NCBI RefSeq assembly: GCF_036373705.1
Contig: NC_089851.1
Location: forward strand, 54,043,440-54,107,439
Reading direction: 5' to 3'
Length of the DNA: 64,000 nucleotides
DNA from: Amia ocellicauda
Taxonomy: Eukaryota > Chordata > Actinopteri > Amiiformes > Amiidae
The first letter of the stretch is position 1. Every line of letters begins with the position of its first letter. The notes beneath the pieces are model-generated. The model searched no databases. It was not told the DNA's origin and was given only the letters and a program-made list of their open reading frames with translations. Below, one piece after another: positions 48,304 through 59,452 of the stretch. The position numbers were made by a program, and so were the translations under genes.

Positions 48304-48969
48304 TACTGTGTCATTTATGTTGTTGTAACTTACCATTACATATAGTGTGCCTTCCAGATGTATGCATACCCCTGATTCAATGTAACAAAAATAGTTTTAG
48401 CAAAGAAAAGAGAACAATGATGTTTTTTGTTTGTTTTTGTTTTGTTTAAATACATGCACACATGAAACAATGTAGGACTATCAGTGTTAGATATCGCAAA
48501 AATATTAAAGTACAAGTTTTGAACAAATATGCAAATATGTTTTTGCGAAGTACAGTACTGAAACTAGTATTGCTTTCATTAATTTCTGCAACAAATGCTG
48601 AGTGTACACTTGCATAGATGTGAGTGAAGCCATCTTCTTTTTGCCAATGTACAGCATGGCAGAAGCTGCCATAACTAAATATTCCTATACATATTTACAC
48701 TCTTGATCTTGCTTTTCTCTTTCAAAACTCAAAACTTCACCATGTAGTCTCGCTCCTAAACACCCTTTATATAGCATGCAATTGCATCACGATTTAATCT
48801 GTATTCACCTGATTAAATCATGCAATTTCATGCATTCGGATTTCATGAAATCCAACGAAATTGAACACATTCGGATTCCATAGAAATTTCATAGTGTATC
48901 ACAAAGCTCTTTACAAGAAAATATAGTTAATTAAATATTAAAACTACAATTAAGATAGACAATAAAACA
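48300..48969. other. No recognised feature
   Basis: AT-rich. A direct and inverted play on aaatccaacgaaattgaa and ttcatgaaatcc occurs near 48,800-48,890, but no gene or known repeat is visible. Confidence 0.4.
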
Positions 48970-49245
48970 ATACAATTATACTATAGTACTTACTACAGTA
49001 GTACAACAAATACTGTAGGACACTGTTGTATACCACACTAAACTTTTATACTATGGTATACTGAATAATGTGTGACATACGATAGTACACTGTTATACTA
49101 TAGTATACTCTTGTTACGTGATATACTATAGTATCTTGTAATGTACTATAGTGCCTCCTACGGTACTTAGACAAATATTGAACTACCCTGTTGTATACTA
49201 TAGTTTACTGTAGTACCTTGTGATGTACTATAGTACTTAATATAT
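48970..49245. repeat. Cluster of TACTATAGTA-type palindromes
   Basis: The self-complementary TACTATAGTA or a one-base variant recurs many times, interleaved with acagtagta and tgtagtacc. It resembles the inside of a palindromic fish MITE. Clear ends were not found. Confidence 0.55.
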
Positions 49246-49559
49246 TACATGTACACTGAAACATACTGCTTACTGTACTTCCACAATGTTTCTCATGGAA
49301 CTTTAGCATTCTAGTTATAAATAATATCATCATTATTATTATGCTTTTACTTTGTATTGCCTACAGGTCTTACACATACTAGTACAGACTGTTACCGAGG
49401 GTCTGGTGGAGAGAAAATGGCCACCTATTCCTTAAGAAAATCATATTAATAAATATATCTTCACTTCAGACATTTGTGACATTGCTATATTTAAAACAAT
49501 TTATACAAATAACAGAATTAAGATAAAATTGTGGTGCAGTTCCCCTTAAAGTTTAAGCA

Positions 49560-49980
49560 AAATTTATTTTAGCAAATACATTGTTTATTCATTACTTGAA
49601 TCGCTTCACATTACATAAATAAATGAATAAATGTAGTAGTGTTGACATAAAAAAATGTCCATTTGAACATGTATTTATGTATTAATGTATTGATTATTTT
49701 CACTGTAATTAAAATTTAAAACAAATTCGCAGTGAAAATAATAAATAAATGTTGAAATAAATAAATACATGTTCTAATAAATACATGGAGATTTATTTAT
49801 TATTGTATTTAATTCAAAATCTGTTTATTTATCCATCTATTTATTTCCACATTAATTCATGTATTTATTATTTTCTCCATGTATTTATTTTTAATTTTGT
49901 CATGGATAGTATGGAGGATAATTTGTGCCAAAATGTAAAAAAAAAAACCAACAATGTATAAATAAATAAATAAATATGTA
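49560..49980. repeat. AT-rich fold-back built of AAATAAAT units
   Basis: Inverted pairs include aataaatacatggaga (49,777-49,791) with tctccatgtatttatt (49,874-49,889), and ttattttcactg (about 49,694) with cagtgaaaataa (about 49,731). Most of the sequence is variation on AAATAAAT and its complement. A MITE-like palindrome or cruciform-prone simple repeat is the likely reading. Confidence 0.5.
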
Positions 49981-50595
49981 GATAGTAAAGACGTTAATTC
50001 CGTTCGGAACTTAAAATGGTGTCCAGACTGTTCCTATTGCACAGACCTCCTGATGTGCCTTGTCCTAATGGATAATTTCTGTAATGGATAATTTAATCGC
50101 TGGATCTATAGAGTTGAACATAAGACAACATACGGACATACGGACATACTCGGTCAGGCGCAATAGTAAAAACTAATTGGAGCTATTTGCTCCTTAGTGA
50201 TATACTTTGCTTTTCCAGCTGTAAATATATATAACGCATACATCAGAAATCAACGTGATAACTATATGAAACACCAGGTATGCAACTAAATAAGCTTGAG
50301 AAGGTAAATGGAAAAATGGAGAGCAGCAGCAATCTAAAGCTACTTAAATGGTTAGATTGTGTTTTAAAGTACACAAAATGAAACTTAGAGAATAAACTGT
50401 TTACTACTATATTATGATATTAGAAGTATTGATGGTACTACTAATGTAATTAAATTGATACATTTCAATCAAATAAGTGTAGTTGGTTTATTGAGATTGA
50501 AATGGCTTGTTCCTTAAAATATTAGACCACAAGAGGGGGAACTTGACCTTGAATACTCTACTTACCAAAACCTTTAAGCAACAATTGTTGTCAAC
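49981..50595. other. No recognised feature
   Basis: Unique-looking AT-rich DNA; a short direct repeat acatacggacatacggacat lies near 50,129-50,149. No coherent gene. Confidence 0.4.
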
Positions 50596-51561
50596 ATGTG
50601 TCTTCATCTGATTCATATTTTTATGAGTCTGAAGCCATACATTTCTCGACTCCAAGCACCTGGAAGCCTCAAAAGTTGGGGGCCAAGCAACGAAGTTGCT
50701 GGAACCCTATTGTTATTGTTAGGATTATTATTTTTCCGCAGTATCTTTTCAAAAGCCTATAAAAACCAACGCTTGATGAAAACTCATGAAACTTCATACA
50801 GTGATAGATGGCTATGTAGTACTATGCCATATTCAATATGGAGGCCATATGTCACATGGTCTGGTGGCCATAGTGGCTTAAGTGACACATTTTGGAAAAT
50901 ATACAAAAATCTTCTTCTCCGAAACCGCAGACGGGACAGATGTGAAACTTGGTGTGTGATGTTATGTTATGGCCTAAATTCAGATTTGTTCAAAACAAGT
51001 CAATAAGTCATATTGTTTGGCAGCCATATTGGATTGGCCAAGAATCTTCAAAGATCTTCATCTCCGAAATGGTTGGTCTGATTGATATGAAATTTTGTAC
51101 ACGTGACCTTGGCTAGCTCCTCTATCAGATTTGTTCAAGGCAAGTTGATTGAGAAAACAAAATGGCCGCCATGAGCCAATCAAATTTCAGAGATGGTCAA
51201 GTTGCAAATAAATGCATATGGTGCAGTATGGAACTATGTTAGAATGTATTGGACTGATTGTTACTTGACAGAATTGATCCCATAAGCAATGTGGTGGTCA
51301 CTGGTCATTATTATTATTATTATACTTATTTTTTCTTCTCTTCCACCAGAATATGTTCAAATGCCTATAACTTTTGAACCGCAGTCTAAAAAGTCACCAG
51401 ACTTTGAATGGATGTAGGGGTCTATGGCATGGTCACTAGATCGCAAAATGGCGGCATAATGTCACATGGTTTGGTAGCCATCTTGATTGTAGTCCAGGCA
51501 AAAAATTACAGTTTTCAAACATAGTTTTCTCAGGAACGGGAAAGATATTGTACATATTGCG
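50596..51561. repeat. Unidentified dispersed-repeat-like DNA, interrupted by the Polinton
   Basis: Similar phrases recur internally, for example atgtcacatggtctggtggcc and atgtcacatggtttggtagcc, and tcttctccgaaaccgcag and tcatctccgaaatggttg. This suggests an old transposon with internal duplication. An open frame of 136 codons at 50,596-51,006 shows no family and is probably chance. The sequence resumes after the Polinton at 63,762. Confidence 0.45.
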
Positions 51562-51567
51562 CTTATG
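51562..51567. repeat. Left target-site duplication of the Polinton
   Basis: CTTATG, matched by CTGATG at 63,756-63,761 (five of six). Six base pairs is the duplication size known for Polintons. Confidence 0.8.
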
Positions 51568-52168
51568 AGTAGTAATGATGGCACTTTATGTCAAAGTGTC
51601 AGGTGGCCCCACCCCTACCCAGAAGCCCCATGGGCTGGGAAGCCCCGCCTTACCCAGAAGCCCCACGGGCCAGGAAGCCCCTCCTTACCCAGAAGCCCCA
51701 CGGGCCAGGAAGCCCCTCCTTACCCTGTACCCTTTGATCCTCTCCAGTCAGCCAACTTGTTAGGATACAGGTTTTACCCTTTGACCCTCTCCTGTCAGCC
51801 ATCTTGTTTGGATGACCGTAATCTTGTTAGGATGACAGCCATCTTGTTTGGATGACCTCCATCTTGTTAGGATGACAGGCATTTTGGAAAGGGCACAGGT
51901 CATCTTGACAAGTGTTTACTGCCATCTCACCCTGATGGTGTATGTGTGTGTGTGTGTAATGTTTAAGAGTTTAAACTTATTATTATTTGTGTTAGGTTAT
52001 GTTTTATGATTAGGTTTGTTATGATAAGTTGTTAGCAAAATAAAATACATTAAAATAAAAAGAGAACAACAACATAAAGTTTTAATAAAAAAGTATTTTA
52101 AACTGTGTTTAGTGATGTGCGTGTGATGATTTTAGGTTATATATTTTATGATTATTTTTGGGGTGGTA
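51568..52168 (+). repeat. Left terminal inverted repeat of the Polinton
   Basis: 601 bp. It contains three 35-bp units (51,619-51,723, core ccagaagcccc), four 20-bp units (51,798-51,877, core atcttgtttggatgac) and a short (GT)n at about 51,942. All are mirrored in the right repeat. It ends at gggtggta. Confidence 0.92.
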
Positions 52169-52405
52169 CAGTTTTGGAAAAATAAAAGAGAAAGAAAAGG
52201 TATAGACATTCAAAATATGAGACTCAGTAAAATATATTTCAATGTCAATATTTTATTGTGACAGCTCTAAAAATGACAACAAGGCATCAAGTCAGATGTA
52301 GACAGTGAGATTAGATACTGACTCGGGTGACCAATGATCCCGCTTCCCCAACACCTACAGCAGCCAGGAAGAAACAACTGAACTGTACTGCACTAGCTAC
52401 TCCCT

Positions 52406-53034
52406 CTACTTGTTTTTTGGCCAGGGCAGTGACACTATTCTGTCTAGCACAGTGTAGAAATTGGGTTTGGTCATGATAGGGATAGTATTTCCAAAAGAAC
52501 TGTGCAGAACTTTTTGGACAGATGTAAAAGCAGATTCACCAGGATGTGTCTCTTTATACAGCATTCTCTTGAGCACATTGGGGAGGGACGCCACTGTTTT
52601 TTCAACATCAGCAACTAGCGATTTCACATCAGAATTACCAGTATCATACAAATCACCAAAATTGTGAGCTATTAGAGTGAGGATGACATCTTCAAACATA
52701 GATTCCTCAAACATACGTAAACGTAATTCCAGGGGCCCCGGGGGTTTCTTTCTCTGAAAAAATATATGAATTAATATAATGTCTTATTGCACAGAAAAGC
52801 AGAGCAGACACAAACAGTATTTTATTTATGTTTGTAAAACACTTGATAAGCCTTGTTTTTTATAACCTTCTCAACTATTTGCATTACTTTCTCATCCACA
52901 CTTTCTAACAAGTCACTAAACCATCTTGAAGGTAGAGTGCATGTTTCAGAGAAAAGCACGCAGTAAGACAGCCCGCTACTGTAAAAAGAGGTAAGCAGAC
53001 AAATAGCACAGTTAACCCCACTCCGAGTGTGCAT
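52406..53034 (-). CDS. Unrecognised Polinton ORFs, minus strand
   Basis: Two short minus-strand frames (52,406-52,714, 102 residues; 52,822-53,034, 70 residues) lie just inside the left terminal repeat. I recognise no core Polinton protein in either. The larger is helical-looking, with FEDVILTLIAHNFGDLY and VADVEKTVASLPNVLKRML. They may be accessory genes, which differ greatly between Polintons, or chance frames. As part of the fossil they are not analysed further. Confidence 0.35.
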
Positions 53035-53428
53035 AAAGAGATAGACAGGTCAGGTGAACAAATACCCTGTACAGGCATTCAGACCTCTGATGATTCTAGG
53101 GCCCTGTTGTTTAGTAAAATATGTCACATTTGTTGGCAACTGGTAGAAGATTTACACACAGCTCATAGAAAAATACATGTTTTGACAAATGTGGTAAAAC
53201 AAAAAGGGTATAACATCGAGTTTGCTGAATCGTCACACTGTGAGTGAAAACCGCAATTAACAAATAATGAAACAAGTAAGACACAAAGACACTCGGTCTG
53301 CACGTATCACGGCAGTACTGATAAAGAATATTAATGTAGCCAAAAGAATGCTGCGTAGGCTTAAATCTAGAATGGATGTGTCACAATTAGCAGGATCACA
53401 GACACCATTACAGCACAGTGGCGGTTGA
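53029..53428 (+). CDS. Small unrecognised Polinton ORFs, plus strand
   Basis: A 72-residue frame (53,029-53,247) and a strongly basic 53-residue frame (53,267-53,428, with AKRMLRRLKSRMD) precede the polymerase region. The basic one could bind nucleic acid or be a core-protein-like peptide, but no family is recognised. Confidence that either was a gene is modest. Confidence 0.3.
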
Positions 53429-53442
53429 TGACCACCCAGCAA

Positions 53443-53598
53443 ACTTGGAAATTCAGGAATATATTGATTTGATTGTGTCTGATGAATTAGCATTAGAAGC
53501 TGATAATAATAACCAACCAGACTTGGAAATTCAGGAATATATAGATTTGCACGTGTCTGATGGGTAAGCATTAGAAGCGAATGATAATGATAATCAGA
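53443..53598 (+). repeat. 78-bp tandem duplication inside the Polinton
   Basis: Two adjacent 78-bp units, each beginning acttggaaattcaggaatat. The length is a multiple of three and encodes an acidic phrase, DLEIQEYIDL. It lies just before the polymerase region. Confidence 0.75.
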
Positions 53599-53618
53599 TT
53601 GGGGGTGGTGATGTAGCA

Positions 53619-56600
53619 ATGTTAGAGGTGAATAATGAAAATGCTGAACAAATGGTTGAGGGTGGTGATGGCGGGGACCCGCCTCGGGTGTTTTTGGAGC
53701 GTATTCGTCACTATGACCGGGAACTTAACAGGTTCCGGGGAATGGAGTTTTATGAAGAATTCAGGTTTGTGAATCTGGATCTGGTAGAATCGTACTGGTG
53801 CTGCGCAAGGGCTGTTAAATGAAATATCACACAATGTGGGTCCTAATGATTTTGTACAGCTTAGACTGAGCTCGGGGTCATTAAATAATGCTTTCTGTTA
53901 GAGGAGGCAACATTTGGGGGAGCTGGATGAAACAGATTTCCTAGAGAGCATAGCTAATTTACTGCAAAGTCACACCGAAATCCTAATATGCAAGGTGGGG
54001 TACGGAGACGTATAAAAGGTATTTTGTTTTGCAAGATAATAGACAAGAAAAGGGCATGCCTCACTGATTTCAAAAACCAAGGTAACAATTTATGTTTTGC
54101 CACCAGTGTGTACCGCCTGTGGAAAGGGAAAGAATGCACAGATGTTTGTTTTACTTCACAAACAGCATTACTACGGGGTTTTAAACATCAGAACATTTAT
54201 AGGTGTTAACTATTTCTGTGATTATTGCCACGCAGTATATGGGCATAAAAATTGTCACACGTGTCGGAATTTGTGCAGAGCGTGTTTAGACCCCCACTGT
54301 TTTGAGGTTAAAGAGACCATCACCAGATGCGATGTATGTAAAATATTCTGTAGAGGTGGTGTCTGTCTCAGGAGACACAAGGCTAAAGCTGCCACCAAAG
54401 AGATTCAGTGTGTTCAACACTTTTACTGTACAGAGTGCTGGACTTTTCTCCCAATAATGCACACTTGCGAAGAAAAGCTCTTTCCGTGCTGTAAAAGTGT
54501 TATCCAGACACCTGACAATCATGTATGCTACATGAGCGTAATAAACATCCCCAAACAATCGGAAAAATACATTTTCTTTGATTTTGAATGCATGCAAGAA
54601 ACAGGACACACATCCCAAATTATGTTTATGCCTCACACATAAACAACAAATGCACATGGGAGTTTTATGGGGATTCTTGCTTATCTGACTTTGTGAAATG
54701 TTTCATTGACACGTGTTTTAAAAACTACACTTTTATTTCACACAATGGTAAAGGCTATGATAACTACTTGGTCATTAGAGAGCTCATACGTGAAAAGGTT
54801 GCTACACACTTCATCACACAAGGAGGTAAAATTATGTGCATGACAGTGACCGCTCTGAACATCAGGTTCATTGATTCATTACATTTCTTGCCTCTGAAAC
54901 TGAGCAATATGCCAAAAGCAATGGGGTTTGAGGGTGAGAAAGGCCATTTCCCACACTTCTTTAACACGGTCGCAAACCAAAATTATGTAGGACCCTTACC
55001 CGCTGAACAATTTTACGGGGTAGACTACATGATGGGTGCAGATAAAACACAGTTTCAGGAATGGTACGATGAGCACAAACTCGATGAATTGAAGCGGTAT
55101 TGTAGACAGGACGTGGACATACTGAGACAAGCTTGTACTACATTTAGAAACGAGATATTATGTATGACAGAGCAGATACGTCTGAAGTGTCCATCTGACC
55201 CTGATTCAGACCTGATTAAAGTCAGTCTTGACCCGTTTCAGTACATCACATTAGCCTCTGTGTGTATGACCATGTACCGGTACATGTTTCTCAGACCGCA
55301 GACCATAGCATTAGTCCATGACAATTATCACAACCAGAAAAAGCGGTTCTCGACCCCCGCTATTCAGTGGCTCATGTATACTGAACACACAGACAACATC
55401 AGTATACAACACGCACTAAAGCTGGGTGGTGAGCATAAATTTGGCCCGTACTATCTAGATGGTTTTGCAGTAATAAACGGTGTGTACACTGCTTTTGAGT
55501 ACCATGGATGTTTTTTTCATGGTTGCGATACCTGTTATAGCGAAAATGACGTTAACAGTGTGACAAAAACAACATTCGGCTGGCTATATCAAAAGACAAT
55601 GTATAAAACCGAATTCTTAAAATTACAAGGGTTTGATGTTAAAGTGATGTGGGAACACAAATGGAAGACAATGCTGAATGAAGACCAGGATGTTAGGGCA
55701 TTTATTTCCGAATCACAGTTACCAGCGCCTTTAGACCCCAGGGAGTCTCTATTCGGTGGGTGGACGAATGCAGTGACCCTGTATTATCAACCAAAACCTG
55801 GCTAGGAACTCCGTTACTATGATTTCACCAGTCTGTACCCGTTTGTAAATAAAACCAAATTGTACCCCGTTGGTCACCCGGATATAATATGCGAGGGCTT
55901 TGAAGATTTACAAAATTACTTTGGGCTCGCAAAAGTCAAAGTTTACCCTCCTAGAAGGTTGTTTTTCCCTGTGCTACCGACCAGAGTTGGTAAAAAACTG
56001 TTCTTTACACTCTGTCGGACGTGCGCTGACACCCAGCAGGGCCCCCCTGCACACACAGCGACGAGCAGCGAGCGCTTACCGGTGTCTGGTGCATGCCAGA
56101 GCTGCTGTCTGCTGTAGATAAGGGTTACAGAATAGCAGAAATATACGAGATCTGGCACTTTAAGCACTCGACCAACACGTTGTTTAGTGAATATATTAAA
56201 ACGCATTTAAAAGGCAAACAAGAAGCTTCAGGCTACCCCCAGTGGTGCAAAAATGACACAGACCGTGAACACTACATCAGAGAGTATCATGACAGAGAGG
56301 GGGTACACTTGGACCATTACAACATTACTAAGAATCCGGCCAAAAGACAGATTTCAAAACTGTTTTTGAATTCTTTATGGGGAAAATTTGGACAACGACC
56401 AGATTTACAAAACACCAGTATTGTGAGAGACCCCAACGAATTATTTAAATACGTGTTTGCCCCATACCACGAGGTCCCGTCTTGTGATTTTATTGATGAT
56501 GACGATGATTTTATGTGCCTGTGTCACCTGGAAACGGGGAAAAGAGCACTACACACAGCTTTCAAATGTAAATATTTGTATTGCCAGTTTCACCACCGCC

Positions 56601-57030
56601 TATGCTAGGTTAGAACTGTACTCTCTTCTGGATTCATTACAAGGTCGTTGTTTGTATTATGACACTGATTCAATCATTTATGTAAGCAGGCCAGGACAGT
56701 GGGACCCCAAGTTAGGAGATTATCTGGGTCAATTGACAAGTGAGCTGCCTCCGGATCAGCACATTACAGAGTTTGTTGCAACAGCACCTAAATCCTATGG
56801 ATATAAGCTCTCAGGAGGGAAAGCCTGTATCAAGGTAAAGGGTATCACATTAAACGTGGCTAATAGTGAGAAAATTAATTTCGATAGCCTAAAAGATTTG
56901 ATACTTGACTATGCGGATAAGTAGGCTGGTGCAAATGGTGAAATAAAAGACATTGCACTGCGGCAACCGGGGATAGTACGTGTTAAACGTGACTGGCACT
57001 TTGAGATGAGAACACTGCAAAAGACCGAGA
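53619..57030 (+). pseudogene. Polinton protein-primed DNA polymerase B (broken)
   Basis: Family B polymerase of the protein-primed type, which copies the element's linear DNA. In order along the region: a Cys/His-rich segment around 54,100-54,560 (CTACGKG, CDYCHAVYG, CRNLCRACLDPHC); the exonuclease motifs IFFDFECMQ, HNGKGYDNY and YCRQDVDIL; palm motif A YDFTSLYPF near 55,830; motif B KLFLNSLWGKFGQ near 56,360; motif C YYDTDSIIYV near 56,660; and the basic KVKGI motif near 56,840. Together these fix the identity. The gene is broken in several places and is a fossil. It is the largest gene of the element and heads the plus-strand group. Confidence 0.93.
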
Positions 57031-57240
57031 GATAAATTACAGATTACAACGTTAGCTCGACAGATGTATCCAGGCAAATCTCAATATTTTTTGGAAGCTT
57101 TTGAAGATGCCACCAAGAAGTATTTTGGATACTTATTTGTCGATGTCATGTCAAAGACCCCTGATGAATACCGTTTAAGGACGGGTCTTTTCCCCCCTGA
57201 CATCCCGGTGGTTTATGTGTTTAAAAAACAAAGAAAGTAA
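57010..57240 (+). pseudogene. Packaging ATPase (FtsK/HerA, A32-like) remnant
   Basis: A short stretch reading LARQMYPGKSQYFLEAFEDA, then YLFVDVMSKTPDEYRLRT and PVVYV. From memory this is the conserved C-terminal end of the Polinton genome-packaging ATPase, which pumps DNA into the capsid. The Walker motifs of the family were not seen in the window. It follows the polymerase region directly and is only a remnant. Confidence 0.65.
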
Positions 57241-57297
57241 AAGCCGCTGGTTTTCCAGCGTTGAGCACATTTGCTGTCTGTGACTCTGGCTGTCAGT

Positions 57298-57619
57298 ATG
57301 TCACTGCGTATGAAGAGAAAACTGGCTCTCCTGCAGCTGCTGGTTAAAGCCAAGCCGCAACAAGGCCATTCTGTGCGCCGCTGGAAGCGACCTGGTACAG
57401 GCCGTGTCAGAAATCGCTCTAAATACACTGAAAGGAAACATCCGCTTGAGCGCTAAACAATTTCAGAAACTCAAGAAAAGTGGCCACATTATAAAAACAC
57501 TTAGTAAAAAGACAGTGTCTGTTAAGAGAAAGAGAAATCTATTGAATCAGTCTGGGGGGGTTATCAGTAATTTGCTAAGTATTGCCATTCCCCTCATTAC
57601 CGGCTTACTGACCAGATGA
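57298..57619 (+). pseudogene. Small basic Polinton ORF
   Basis: Reading frames here give a Lys/Arg-rich N-terminal part (SLRMKRKLALLQLLVKAKPQ) and a part with ALNTLKGNIRLSAKQFQKLK, then VKRKRNLLNQSGG, ending in a hydrophobic segment (LLSIAIPLITGLL). This composition recurs, from memory, in a small conserved Polinton/adintovirus protein of unknown role, perhaps a core or membrane-active peptide. It overlaps the start of the next ORF by four bases. Confidence 0.6.
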
Positions 57620-58359
57620 AAATGCAATTCACTGAGAAAATGTATCTAGTACCTCAGAAACAGATGGGCCAAATTAAAGAGGACTTTCCAGTTGAACACG
57701 ACATCAGAAAAATAGCCACATATAAATTGGATGGTGAAATGAAAGATATTCTGCAAAGCTCTCAATTGGGTGAATATGACAAAGCGCTGCAGAGGTACTT
57801 GGCCCTGACGTGGCAGGCAGAATCTGAAAAAGCCACTTTGACTTTGCAGATGCCTGACACCGATACCCCGGCCGAAAAACCGCACACAGAGCCTGTTTTC
57901 GATTATATTTTAGACGCTATCCCACAAAGGCAAAATAAAAATGCCGAAATGGTGTCCAACAATTCTATAGCTAGCTGGAATGAGAATGGGGAATTTGTGT
58001 ACAAGGGGGGCCCTGTTCGTGGGTCTCATGTGATTGATCTGGTTAGGGCTGTCACACAGCCGCACACGCTGGCCACAGGAAGAGCCCCCAAAGGCTGGGG
58101 CAGTTTTATGATGGCGATGGCGGAGATTAACATCCCCGGTTCGGTACTGTCTAACAGAATAAACAGGGAGGTGTTGGAGAAACTGAAAACAACACCTACT
58201 AGAAACAGTTCTATGTCTATACAGAGAAATCCTATTTCTCCTGAACCAGACTTTGATATTTCGATGGAGGGGGCGGCTGCCCCACCCGAAACACCACAAA
58301 GAGACCAGCCAGCTAAAAAGCATCGGCTGTTTGGGAAATTACCATGGCTGTCTCTGTAA
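57616..58359 (+). CDS. Polinton-associated ORF of unknown function, 247 residues
   Basis: The longest uninterrupted frame on this side of the element, though the element as a whole is broken. It begins MKMQFTEKMYLVPQKQMGQI, where the KMYLVP phrase recurs from memory in fish Polinton ORFs. It has a central region with DAIPQRQNKNAEM and GPVRGSHVIDLVRAV, and a Pro/basic C-terminal tail (QPAKKHRLFGKLP). There is no signal peptide or membrane segment. It may be a minor virion or scaffolding-type protein; the function is not known to me. It starts at an ATGA overlap with the preceding ORF, suggesting coupled expression. Confidence 0.6.
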   Translation: MKMQFTEKMYLVPQKQMGQIKEDFPVEHDIRKIATYKLDGEMKDILQSSQLGEYDKALQRYLALTWQAESEKATLTLQMPDTDTPAEKPHTEPVFDYILDAIPQRQNKNAEMVSNNSIASWNENGEFVYKGGPVRGSHVIDLVRAVTQPHTLATGRAPKGWGSFMMAMAEINIPGSVLSNRINREVLEKLKTTPTRNSSMSIQRNPISPEPDFDISMEGAAAPPETPQRDQPAKKHRLFGKLPWLSL

Positions 58360-59013
58360 AGCGGGTCCTCATGGTTTTATTTTTTGTATTATTATTTTGG
58401 TTGTTGTTTGTTTATATATAGGCTATAGAAATACATACATTGATGTTATCTGTAAAATGTTAAATCCTTGTGTGATTCTGATAATAAAAAAAGGAATTAT
58501 TATTATTATTATTATTATTATTGTGTTTGTATGTCAAAGAACATTATCAGTGGTGTTTCACTGTTTTAGTTTATTTGGTTTTTGTGTGTGCTGAATAAAA
58601 AATGTAACGCGTGATAAACTATGGTGTTTGTATGTATGGATTTATTAACTACATATAAACATAATTCATGTGTATATAATATTTTATTATCAGGTTAGCA
58701 GGCGTTACATATATGAGAATGCCACGTCATTAAGCTTAAACGCACACACACAAACATACACACAAGCATTATTCTATCATTCTATAGTGTCTATAGTGTT
58801 ATTCATACACTGTTCTAACATTGTTTATTTCTGTTCATGACTGATTTAGCAATTATGACAGATCCTAAAATCATGCATTCGGTTACACATCTGACAATTC
58901 TCATTTACATGAAGCTTAAACAGATACATAGGTCTCGTTCTCCTGTTATAAATTTTCACAAACTGCATTACTAATTAAATCTTCAGAATACAAATCCAAT
59001 ATCTGATTTTAAG
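58360..59013. other. Space between the converging gene groups of the Polinton
   Basis: Non-coding. Holds AATAAA-like signals for both strands (aataaaaaatg near 58,595 on the plus strand) and a (TTA)n tract at about 58,498-58,521. No gene recognised. Confidence 0.55.
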
Positions 59014-59391
59014 CTAGCTCCTTACAACGCTGTTGTAAAAAATACACACAGTGGTTTCCACATGTTGTGGATAAAGCATCCTGCAACTGTCTGGAGTTAA
59101 CACTGTTAACACTGAGTTTGTGTTTAAAAAACACATGATTGATTTAGGGAAAAAAGGAGCATTGGGGGGGAATCCGTAAGAATCAAAGAATTCGGCCTTC
59201 CCATCTCCTCCTAGATAGATAGCAAGCCAGTGCTCCCCGGGTCGGTCATGCGGATGTGTGTTGATGACGAAACAGGCCGGCCTGTGGACTCCTGACCGTT
59301 TGGGGAGCTTGTCAGATGGAAACACACCCAGAAAATAGTCTGTTGTGTAACTGTCCTTAGTCATGATGGCCCCAATCTGTTGCGTATTCAT
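59014..59391 (-). pseudogene. Adenain-type cysteine protease (Polinton PRO)
   Basis: The frame from MNTQQIGAIMTKDSYTTDYF continues with LGVFPSDKLP, PGEHWLAIYL (catalytic His region) and AEFFDSYGFPPN (acidic residue region), the signature of adenovirus-type maturation proteases (C5/C48-like), which cut capsid precursors. The start at 59,391 is chosen because the family begins close to this phrase. It lies next to the major capsid gene in the minus-strand group. Treated as part of the broken element. Confidence 0.85.
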
Positions 59392-59452
59392 GACCAGAGT
59401 ATTGAAAGCCACAAGGCAATCGTTTTTCAACTGTAGTCGTAAAGGACTTATC

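Noticed and set aside
50596-51006. 136-codon open frame left of the Polinton
   Set aside because: It runs through internally repetitive, transposon-like DNA and shows no recognisable protein signature.
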